From CAYLVJ01 sp964615425 (GTDB taxonomy: Bacteria > Patescibacteriota > Minisyncoccia > Minisyncoccales > CAYTKG01), in the NCBI GenBank assembly GCA_964615425.1, contig CAZTOB010000023.1, positions 1-5,045 of the forward strand: a stretch of DNA of 5,045 bases, read 5' to 3'. Made by a program: the position numbers and the translations under genes. Of this stretch, positions 1 through 4,497 are shown piece by piece; positions within the stretch are counted from its first letter, which is position 1; the number at the start of each line of letters is the position of its first letter. The notes below the pieces were generated by a model. It saw only the letters and a program-made list of their open reading frames with translations, had not been told where the DNA came from and searched no databases.

Positions 1-21
1 CTTGAGTGATGGATCCGCGTA

Positions 22-62
22 ATCTTCCTGCCTAAGGCGATTAAAAGCAGGAAGATGATTTT
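22..62 (+). terminator. Hairpin near the left edge, possible rightward terminator
   Basis: ATCTTCCTGC (22-31) and GCAGGAAGAT (47-56) are perfect 10-bp inverted copies around a 15-nt loop. On the plus strand the stem is followed by GATTTT (57-62), a short T run. A plus-strand frame ending TAA at 20-22 reaches the left edge, so this could end a convergent gene lying mostly outside the window. The T run is weak and the gene is not visible. Confidence 0.35.
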
Positions 63-72
63 AAGAACAGTC

Positions 73-112
73 ATTATCCTAAAATCACTGTTTGCAATGA
101 TCTTGGGATAAT
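73..112. repeat. 7-bp inverted repeat, 26-nt loop
   Basis: ATTATCC (73-79) and GGATAAT (106-112) are perfect inverted copies directly next to the GC-rich hairpin at 113-140. A base at 72 could add one pair at the expense of that hairpin. The loop is long and AT-rich and there is no T-tract. It may be chance, but it forms part of a run of inverted repeats covering 22-140. Confidence 0.25.
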
Positions 113-140
113 GCCCCAGAAATGATGTCGTTCCTGGGGC
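113..140. repeat. GC-rich hairpin after the micropeptide gene
   Basis: GCCCCAG (113-119) and CTGGGGC (134-140) are perfect inverted copies around a 14-nt loop, with two further A-T pairs possible after one mismatch. It begins 7 nt after the stop at 148. Neither strand has a U-tract next to it, so it is not a canonical intrinsic terminator. It may stabilise or define an mRNA 3' end. Confidence 0.45.
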
Positions 141-147
141 CTGAACC

Positions 148-312
148 TTACCCTCCGGTCGCGATGGTCCGGAGGAGTTCGCAGATCATTTGGCTGCCAC
201 CGAGGACGGCGGCAACCAACGCAATGAACAGGAGGATGGCGATGACATAAATCATCACCACCATCACCCCTGAAAGCCCTTCTGCCTTTGCTGTGAACCT
301 ATCTTTTTTCAT
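148..312 (-). CDS. 54-residue single-span membrane micropeptide, unknown
   Basis: The product starts MKKDRFTAKAEGLSG, has one strongly hydrophobic segment at about residues 16-38 (VMVVMIYV through AAVLG), then a short tail with Cys44, Glu45 and Arg48 ending ATGG. The positive N-terminus suggests N-in orientation by the positive-inside rule. The ATG has an excellent Shine-Dalgarno, AAAGGAGGG (329-321), 8 nt upstream. By hand count the gene is 53% GC, while two 60-nt stretches of the operon gave 32% and 45%, and it favours CTC, GTC, GCC and ATC. It follows a structured leader and is followed after 7 nt by a GC-rich hairpin. Length and single span recall Flp pilins or type I toxin peptides, but the Flp Glu-Tyr motif is absent. 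Function unknown; that it is translated is likely. Confidence 0.6.
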   Translation of the reverse strand: MKKDRFTAKAEGLSGVMVVMIYVIAILLFIALVAAVLGGSQMICELLRTIATGG

Positions 313-341
313 TTTTTTCTCCCTCCTTTGAAAGAACTCAT

Positions 342-396
342 CCCTGAAACCTCTTTCAGGGCAAAGCTTTTAATTTTTTTGAAATCAAAAGCCCTG
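342..396 (-). promoter_or_regulatory. Mutually exclusive hairpins before the micropeptide gene
   Basis: On the minus strand CAGGGC (396-391) can pair with GCCCTG (362-357), extended inside by TTTT/AAAA and ATTT/AAAT around an A/C mismatch and a small bulge. The same bases 361-354 (CCCTGAAA) can instead pair perfectly with TTTCAGGG (349-342) across the four-base loop GAGG. The two folds cannot coexist. The second ends 12 nt before the Shine-Dalgarno of the gene at 312. This geometry is typical of a leader switch, but no ligand or trigger is suggested by the sequence. Confidence 0.35.
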
Positions 397-401
397 CTCT
401 G

Positions 402-443
402 AAAAATTTAAAGCGGCTCCCACCAATAGGATGAGAGCCGCTT
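402..443 (-). terminator. Terminator-like hairpin after map
   Basis: On the minus strand AAGCGGCTC (443-435) pairs perfectly with GAGCCGCTT (419-411) around a 15-nt loop, followed by TAAATTTTT (410-402). The 9-bp GC-rich stem with a U-rich tail fits an intrinsic terminator for the map operon about 90 nt past its stop. The long loop and interrupted U-tract make it less than ideal. It also lies downstream of the 490-518 promoter and ahead of the 54-codon gene, so it may act as an attenuator. Confidence 0.6.
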
Positions 444-481
444 GTCGGTTGTATCAAATGCTTTTTCTCTCTCCTCATCCT
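411..481 (-). promoter_or_regulatory. Predicted pseudoknotted RNA leader or ~80-nt small RNA
   Basis: Two sets of complementary segments interleave on the minus strand. Stem 1 pairs AGGATGAG (481-474) with CTCATCCT (435-428). Stem 2 pairs AAGCGGCTC (443-435) with GAGCCGCTT (419-411). Stem 1's 3' strand lies in the loop of stem 2, giving H-type pseudoknot order with a 30-nt first loop and an 8-nt last loop. Stem 1 begins about three bases after the predicted transcription start. A U-rich tract follows stem 2, so the product could be a free RNA of about 80 nt or an attenuated leader for the small gene at 312. I could not match it to a riboswitch class from memory. No homologues were compared. 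Confidence 0.4.
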
Positions 482-489
482 GTGACTCA

Positions 490-518
490 ATACTAACATA
501 AAGTTAGTACTTTGTCAA
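490..518 (-). promoter_or_regulatory. Candidate sigma70-type promoter downstream of map
   Basis: The minus strand has a perfect -35 TTGACA (518-513), a 17-nt spacer, and a -10 TAGTAT (495-490, 4 of 6 matches). It points left, away from map, with transcription expected to begin near 483. Spacing is optimal. The predicted start lies just ahead of the segment that can form the 5' strand of the leader pseudoknot, which supports a real transcription start. Transcription has not been demonstrated. Confidence 0.6.
491..509. repeat. Operator-like palindrome in the promoter
   Basis: TACTAAC (491-497) and GTTAGTA (503-509) are perfect 7-base inverted copies separated by ATAAA. The palindrome fills most of the spacer and overlaps the -10 of the leftward promoter, where a dimeric repressor would block polymerase. 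It has no T-tract and lies before the expected start of transcription, so an RNA terminator is unlikely. No regulator gene is present in the window. The operator role is inferred from symmetry and position only. Confidence 0.45.
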
Positions 519-539
519 GGGATAAGGGTTGATTATAAT
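512..539 (+). promoter_or_regulatory. Weak candidate rightward promoter, antisense to map
   Basis: The plus strand has TTGTCA (512-517), a 16-nt spacer and a perfect TATAAT (534-539). Its -35 overlaps the -35 of the leftward promoter, so the two would exclude each other. It would make RNA antisense to the 3' end of map. TATAAT is common by chance in AT-rich DNA and here coincides with the map stop codon, so support is weak. Confidence 0.25.
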
Positions 540-1276
540 CTTGTTAAAACTCTCGGACCCTTTGAAGTAGAAACCACCATGTCTTCAAAATGAGCGGACA
601 AAGAGCCGTCCACGGTGACGAAAGCTTGCCCGTTTTTTTGTTTTACCCGCCAATCTCCGAGGGTAACCATGGGCTCCAAACAAACTACCAACCCCTCCTC
701 TATTTTCACCCCTGTCCCTTTTTCTCCATAATTTAGAATTTCAGGGTCTTCGTGCAAGTTTTTTCCTATGCCGTGCCCGCAAAGAGTTTTCACTACTCCG
801 TAACCTTCTTTTTCTACAAAGTCACCGATGGCGCTTGACACGTCTCCAAATTTGTTTCCGATTTTAAAGTTTTTAATGCCGATTTCCAACGCTTTCCAAG
901 TAACTTCCATCAGTTTTTTTCCTTTTTCCTTTGCCTCACCCACCGGAAAAGTCCTACTCATATCGGCGTGAAAACCATTTTTAAAAAGTCCCAAATCCAA
1001 AGAAACAAGGTCCCCTTCCTTTAAAACCTTGTTACCGGGCACACCATGCACCACCTCTTCGTTGAGAGAGACACATAAAGCAGCCGGAAACCCTCGATAA
1101 CCTTTGAAGCTTGGTTTGGCCTCATAACTAAAGATAAGCTCTTCTGCGAGCTTATCTAAGGCCTTAGCTTTTACTCCCGGTTTTACTTCTTTTTTTAGTT
1201 TTTTCAAAATTTGGCTCAAGGCCCGGGCGTTTTCTTTCATTATTTCGATTTCTTTTTCTGTTTTTTTTTTTATCAT
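533..1276 (-). CDS. map: Methionine aminopeptidase, type I
   Basis: This cytosolic dinuclear-metal enzyme removes initiator methionine from new proteins. The 247-residue product has the usual type I length and all expected active-site residues: metal ligands Asp94 (SLDLG), Asp105 (HADMSRTF), His168 (CGHGIG), Glu201 (CLEPM) and Glu231 (HFEDMV), plus the catalytic-site histidines His77 (VVHGVP) and His175 (NLHEDP). There is no insertion of the type II kind and no N-terminal zinc-finger extension. The ATG overlaps the adk stop as ATGA, with no Shine-Dalgarno, so it is probably translated by coupling. It is the last gene of the operon here: infA and rpmJ, which often follow map, are absent, and a terminator-like hairpin lies about 90 bases downstream. 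Confidence 0.97.
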   Translation of the reverse strand: MIKKKTEKEIEIMKENARALSQILKKLKKEVKPGVKAKALDKLAEELIFSYEAKPSFKGYRGFPAALCVSLNEEVVHGVPGNKVLKEGDLVSLDLGLFKNGFHADMSRTFPVGEAKEKGKKLMEVTWKALEIGIKNFKIGNKFGDVSSAIGDFVEKEGYGVVKTLCGHGIGKNLHEDPEILNYGEKGTGVKIEEGLVVCLEPMVTLGDWRVKQKNGQAFVTVDGSLSAHFEDMVVSTSKGPRVLTRL

Positions 1277-1959
1277 AAGGTGCTTAAGATTTCTTCATGC
1301 ACCTGGGCAACTGTTTGCTCCCCGTTTATTCTTTTTGCTTCGAACTCGTTTTTTTTAAGCCAGCTTAAAAGAGGCAGGGTTCTTCTTTTAAAAACCTCAT
1401 ATCTCTCTTTTATTATTTCAGGTTTGTCCAGTTTTCTTTCCTTGAGCTTTGATCCGTCCAAAGGACAAATAGTTAAATGTTTTGTTTCTTTGTGCCACAA
1501 AATGGGATGACGGGCTAAAGAACAAATGCGCCGGTGGGAGTTTCTAAATACCGACTCTTCAACTCCGATATCTAGAAAAAAAATATTGATGTTGCTTTTT
1601 TCAAAAAGTTTATCTAAAAAGGGCATTATCTTTTTTGTTTCAAAAACAGTACGTGGAGAGCCGGAGAAGATGGGGGCTTTTCCTTGGTTTTTTAATCTTT
1701 GAATTTCTTTTTGAAGAAGAGCAACTACAAAAGGAGGATCGCAAAGTTCACCGCTTGCCCATAATTTTTTTTGTTTTTCCACGGAGTACTCTTTTCCTTC
1801 AAATTCTACAGTTTCTTTTTTGTCTTCGAATGTTGCTTCAATTAGTTTGCTCGTTTCGATATGTGTTCCTCCAAATTTTTCTTCCAAAAGACGAGCTTGT
1901 GTTCCTTTTCCTGATCCCGGAGGTCCTAAAACAATGAAAACTTGTTGGTTTTCTTTCAT
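1273..1959 (-). CDS. adk: Divergent adenylate kinase-family nucleoside monophosphate kinase
   Basis: Adenylate kinase interconverts ATP + AMP and 2 ADP in the cytosol. The 228-residue product has the P-loop GPPGSGKGT (12-20, Lys18), the PRT motif with Arg103, RNSHRR (139-144), and ERKLDKPEIIKER (174-186), so by hand alignment to E. coli Adk the phosphate-contacting Lys13, Arg88, Arg119, Arg123, Arg156 and Arg167 all have equivalents. The NMP site differs: STGDMLR is ETSKLIE (35-41), and DGFPRT is SGSPRT (99-104). The LID keeps Cys146, Cys165 and Asp168 of a C-x2-C...C-x2-D zinc site, but residue 149 is Ala. The region around 46-66 is a few residues longer than in E. coli. The start is two bases after secY; the stop overlaps the map start as ATGA. 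Position and fold support adk; substrate specificity is uncertain. Confidence 0.85.
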   Translation of the reverse strand: MKENQQVFIVLGPPGSGKGTQARLLEEKFGGTHIETSKLIEATFEDKKETVEFEGKEYSVEKQKKLWASGELCDPPFVVALLQKEIQRLKNQGKAPIFSGSPRTVFETKKIMPFLDKLFEKSNINIFFLDIGVEESVFRNSHRRICSLARHPILWHKETKHLTICPLDGSKLKERKLDKPEIIKERYEVFKRRTLPLLSWLKKNEFEAKRINGEQTVAQVHEEILSTL

Positions 1960-1961
1960 GT

Positions 1962-3254
1962 TTAAAGTTCTCTCATTTGTAAATATGAATTTATCTCCTG
2001 GTAGGTTTCAAGAATAACACTTACCAAGATGAGAAGAGATGTCCCGCCCACCAAGAATTGAAAGGTTTTAACTCCCGTTATTTCCCCCACCAGGTTGGGA
2101 GCTAAAGCGATGGTTGCCAAAAACAAAGCTCCAATGGGCAGGATTCTGTTTAAAACGTAGTTCAGGTAATGAGCGGTGGGCTTACCCGGTCTGTGGCCGG
2201 GAACGAACCCTCCCGAGTTTTTCAAGTTCTCAGCTACATTTTCAGGATCAAAAACAATCATGGTGTAAAAGAAGGTGAAAAGAAACACCAGGACGAAATA
2301 AAAGACGCTGTAGATTAAAGTGTCTTCACTTAAAGCGCTTACCGTTTTGGCGATTTCCCCTATTTTCCCCCCCGTTCCGACAAAAAAGTTGGCGATCATG
2401 CCCGGGAAAGTTAAAAGTGAAAGAGCGAAGATAATGGGCATCACTCCGGCCGGGTTGATGTTTAAGGGAAGGAAGGTTTTTGCTCCGCCGTACATTTTTC
2501 TTCCTCTCACTCTTTTAGCATAAGAAACCGGTATTCTTCTTTGAGCCTGCGTTATCAAAACCACGGCGAAGATAATGACAAGGGAAAGAATGAAAAACAA
2601 ACCGTAGGAAAGAAGGTTTGCTTCCCCTGCAGTTGCTCCGTAGTAAAGTTGAAAGACATTTTGAGGAAAGCGGGCGACAATACCGGCGCTGATTATCATG
2701 GAGGTCCCTCTTCCTATCCCCTTCTCGCTTATTATCTCGGAAAACCACATCAAAAGAGCGGTTCCTGCAGCGATGGTTAAAATTGAAGAGGCGAACGTAA
2801 AAGGAGTCAATTTCTCTATTACTCCCTGTCTTTGAAAAAGTGCAAGCATTCCGTAGGCTTGAAAACAGGCCAGGGGTATGGTTAACATACGGCCGTATTG
2901 GTTGAACTTTTCTTGACCTTCTTCTCCTTTTTCTTTGTACATCTTTTCTAAGGCAGGGAAAATCATACTTAAAAGTTGGAGAATAACGGTGGCGTTAATG
3001 AAAGGACCAAGCCCAAGCATGACAACGGACATCTGCTGCATGCTTCCTCCGGTGAAGGCGTTGACCAAGCCCAGTATTTGAAACTGGCTGAAAAAGGCTT
3101 TAACCTGGTCGGTGTTGATACCGGGGACAGGAATGTTGGCTAAAATTCTGAAAACAACAAAGATAAGAAGGGTGATAAGAACCCTTTTTCGCAGGGACTT
3201 GATTTGAAAAATCTTTACTAATCCCTTAAAGAAGTTTTTGATTTTCTTAATCAT
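1962..3254 (-). CDS. secY: Preprotein translocase subunit SecY
   Basis: SecY is the channel-forming subunit of the SecYEG translocon in the cytoplasmic membrane. The product has 430 residues, the normal length, with about ten hydrophobic segments (roughly 24-42, 73-97, 122-142, 152-173, 183-201, 213-236, 268-290, 313-335, 371-388, 399-416). Diagnostic stretches are RILANIPVPGI (36-46), the plug region with GGSMQQMSVVMLG (69-81), QRRIPVSYAKRVRGRKMYGG (238-257) in the cytosolic loop used by SecA and the ribosome, and NSGGFVPGHRPGKPT (346-360) in the second large cytosolic loop. The C-terminal QMREL matches the family ending. It overlaps rplO by 8 nt, has a strong internal Shine-Dalgarno, and is followed after two bases by adk, the canonical spc order. 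Confidence 0.97.
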   Translation of the reverse strand: MIKKIKNFFKGLVKIFQIKSLRKRVLITLLIFVVFRILANIPVPGINTDQVKAFFSQFQILGLVNAFTGGSMQQMSVVMLGLGPFINATVILQLLSMIFPALEKMYKEKGEEGQEKFNQYGRMLTIPLACFQAYGMLALFQRQGVIEKLTPFTFASSILTIAAGTALLMWFSEIISEKGIGRGTSMIISAGIVARFPQNVFQLYYGATAGEANLLSYGLFFILSLVIIFAVVLITQAQRRIPVSYAKRVRGRKMYGGAKTFLPLNINPAGVMPIIFALSLLTFPGMIANFFVGTGGKIGEIAKTVSALSEDTLIYSVFYFVLVFLFTFFYTMIVFDPENVAENLKNSGGFVPGHRPGKPTAHYLNYVLNRILPIGALFLATIALAPNLVGEITGVKTFQFLVGGTSLLILVSVILETYQEINSYLQMREL

Positions 3255-3681
3255 TTTTTATCTCTCCTCCTGCTTTTTTAACTTTTTCTTCGGCGCTTTT
3301 TGAAAAAGCACACTTTTCAAAGGTGATTTTTTTATTAATCCTGCCCCTTCCCAAGATCTTAACTCCAGGTACCTTCCCCTTTCTTTTTCTAACCAGGTTT
3401 TTTTCCAACAGAGTTTCGGGAGTTACTTTTTCATTTTCTTCAAAATGTTTTTGGATCAAACCGACGTTAACTACCTCAGGTTTTGGGCTACCCTTAAAAC
3501 GGTATCCTCTTTTTTTAGGATATCTTTTAAAGAGGCGTCTTATAACAGGTTGAAGCTTGTGGCCGGCTCTTGCCTTTTGACCCTTCATGCCCCGTCCGGA
3601 ATAGGTTCCTCTCTTTCCACCCCGCCCCACTCTTTTTTTTCCTTTAGGCTTGTGGTCTGGTTTTAATTCATGTAACTGCAT
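3247..3681 (-). CDS. rplO: 50S ribosomal protein L15 (uL15)
   Basis: L15 is a late-assembly large-subunit protein with a long basic N-terminal extension threading through 23S rRNA. The product has 144 residues, the usual length. The extension contains the family hallmark GRGGKRGTYSGRGMKGQKAR (19-38), a variant of the more common GRGxGSGxGKTSGRGxKGQ. The globular C-terminal part carries VKILGRGRINKKITFE (107-122) and FSKSAEEKVKKAGGE (126-140), as in other L15 proteins. The ATG follows the rpsE stop after one base, with no visible Shine-Dalgarno. The last eight bases overlap the start of secY, and the secY ribosome-binding site lies in the codons for the GGE near the C-terminus. Confidence 0.96.
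   Translation of the reverse strand: MQLHELKPDHKPKGKKRVGRGGKRGTYSGRGMKGQKARAGHKLQPVIRRLFKRYPKKRGYRFKGSPKPEVVNVGLIQKHFEENEKVTPETLLEKNLVRKRKGKVPGVKILGRGRINKKITFEKCAFSKSAEEKVKKAGGEIKND
3262..3271 (-). promoter_or_regulatory. Strong Shine-Dalgarno for secY inside rplO
   Basis: The minus strand reads AGGAGGAGAG here, ending 7 nt before the secY ATG (11 nt if only the AGGAGG core is counted). It lies within the final codons of rplO. It is the only canonical Shine-Dalgarno among the large-gene starts visible in this window. secY therefore appears able to recruit ribosomes itself, unlike the ribosomal genes before it. Confidence 0.85.
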
Positions 3682-3682
3682 A

Positions 3683-4129
3683 TTACTTTTTCAGTTTTTT
3701 GAGTGCTTTTATAGTTGCTTCGGCGATATTCATTTTGCTTTTGGTGCGGCTAAAAACCTTGGAAGATATGTTTTCAATCCCTGACAGGCTGCAAACTGTT
3801 CTTACCGGTCCTCCGGCTATAAGTCCTTTTCCTTTTGCTTGAGGCCTGAGCATTAATTTTGCACTGGAAAACTTGGCTTCAACTTCATGTGGGATGGTTC
3901 CTTCCTTTATCGGAACTTCTATCATTTTCTTTTCCGCCTTTCTTTTCGCTTTACCGATTGATTGCCCTACATCTTGTCCCTGGGCTGTTGCCACACCAAC
4001 TTTCCCCTTCTTGTCTCCAACCACCACTACAGCTCGAAATCTAAAACGCCTCCCTCCCGTTGTCATATGAGAGGTGCGGGTGATATGCAGCACTTCAGAT
4101 TTTAATCCATTTTCTTTTCTTCTTGGCAT
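3683..4129 (-). CDS. rpsE: 30S ribosomal protein S5 (uS5)
   Basis: S5 is a small-subunit protein near the mRNA entry site, involved in decoding accuracy. The product of 148 residues is shorter than E. coli S5 (about 167). The N-terminal double-stranded-RNA-binding-like domain shows GGRRFRFRAVVVVGD (25-39) and KVGVATAQGQDVGQSI (43-58). The C-terminal domain shows AKLMLRPQAKGKGLIAGGPVR (90-110) and a basic tail ending KALKKLKK. I chose the ATG at 4129 because it begins MPRRKENG, typical of S5, and sits one base after the rplR stop. The frame stays open to an ATG at 4210, but that would overlap rplR by about 80 bases and add 27 residues unlike S5. The next gene is rplO, with no rpmD between. Confidence 0.96.
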   Translation of the reverse strand: MPRRKENGLKSEVLHITRTSHMTTGGRRFRFRAVVVVGDKKGKVGVATAQGQDVGQSIGKAKRKAEKKMIEVPIKEGTIPHEVEAKFSSAKLMLRPQAKGKGLIAGGPVRTVCSLSGIENISSKVFSRTKSKMNIAEATIKALKKLKK

Positions 4130-4130
4130 A

Positions 4131-4496
4131 TTATAATTTAAGTTTTTCTTCTCTTGCTCCTTCGGCAACCGCTTTAACTCTGCCGTGGAATTTGTAACCT
4201 GCTCGATCAAAAACCACCCTTTCTACTCCTTTCTTTTTGGCTTTTTTTGCCACCAACCGCCCTACTTTACGGGCTAGTTCAACCTTTCTGTTTTCTTCTT
4301 TGATTTCCCTCTCTTTTTTACTAAGATCCATGTCTTTGGCTGCTGCTATCACTTCTCCCACCTCGTCGTTTATGATCTGGGCGTAGATGTGTTTGTTTGA
4401 TCGAAAAACACAAAGGCGCGGCCTTTCAGCGGTCCCCTTTATCTTTTTTCTAATTCTTTGATGCCTTCTTTTTCTTTTTTCTTGTTTTTGCAACAT
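4131..4496 (-). CDS. rplR: 50S ribosomal protein L18 (uL18)
   Basis: L18 binds 5S rRNA with L5 in the central protuberance of the large subunit. The product has 121 residues (family about 110-122). It has a very basic N-terminal tail (residues 5-20), the conserved RPRLCVFRSNKHIYAQ strand (25-40), and the C-terminal signature VVFDRAGYKFHGRVKAVAEGARE (94-116), which matches the FDRxGxxYHGRVxALAxAARE pattern of the family. The ATG begins one base after the rplF stop. The upstream sequence has no GGAG-type Shine-Dalgarno, so initiation probably depends on ribosomes finishing rplF. Its stop is followed by the same one-base gap before rpsE. Confidence 0.96.
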   Translation of the reverse strand: MLQKQEKRKRRHQRIRKKIKGTAERPRLCVFRSNKHIYAQIINDEVGEVIAAAKDMDLSKKEREIKEENRKVELARKVGRLVAKKAKKKGVERVVFDRAGYKFHGRVKAVAEGAREEKLKL

Positions 4497-4497
4497 A

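Noticed and set aside
1..74. Minus-strand frame from ATG at 74 running off the left edge (MTVLKIIFLLLIALGRK...)
   Set aside because: Only about 24 codons are visible, the AGGA before it is only 2 nt from the ATG, and it contains the 10-bp inverted repeat. Its hydrophobic start is suggestive, but sequence beyond the edge is needed.
122..250. Plus-strand frame opposite the micropeptide gene (ATG at 122 or 123 region, about 42 codons)
   Set aside because: No ribosome-binding site; it mirrors the opposite strand, whose frame has a strong Shine-Dalgarno and coherent membrane topology.
148..312. Flp-type pilin
   Set aside because: Length and single hydrophobic span are similar, but the prepilin cleavage context with the conserved Glu-Tyr after a Gly is missing.
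356..478. 40-codon minus-strand frame (ATG at 478, stop at 358-356) across the leader hairpins
   Set aside because: No properly spaced Shine-Dalgarno, composition set by the stem sequences, and no recognisable protein features. A leader peptide cannot be excluded.
1..532. CRISPR array, tRNA or rRNA in the left region
   Set aside because: No regularly spaced direct repeats, no cloverleaf or CCA-type tRNA pattern and no recognisable rRNA sequence; the repeats are inverted and each is different.
1211..1510. Plus-strand open frames inside map, adk, secY, rplO and rpsE (this is one example)
   Set aside because: They are antisense to clearly identified genes and give low-complexity Phe/Leu/Ser-rich products from the A-rich coding strand.
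2515..2748. 77-residue minus-strand frame inside secY
   Set aside because: It is an alternative frame within intact, well-conserved secY sequence and has no start signals of its own.
4130..4210. Upstream start for rpsE at 4210 (27 extra residues)
   Set aside because: It would overlap rplR by about 80 bases, lacks S5-like sequence, and the ATG at 4129 fits both the family N-terminus and the repeated TAATATG junction.
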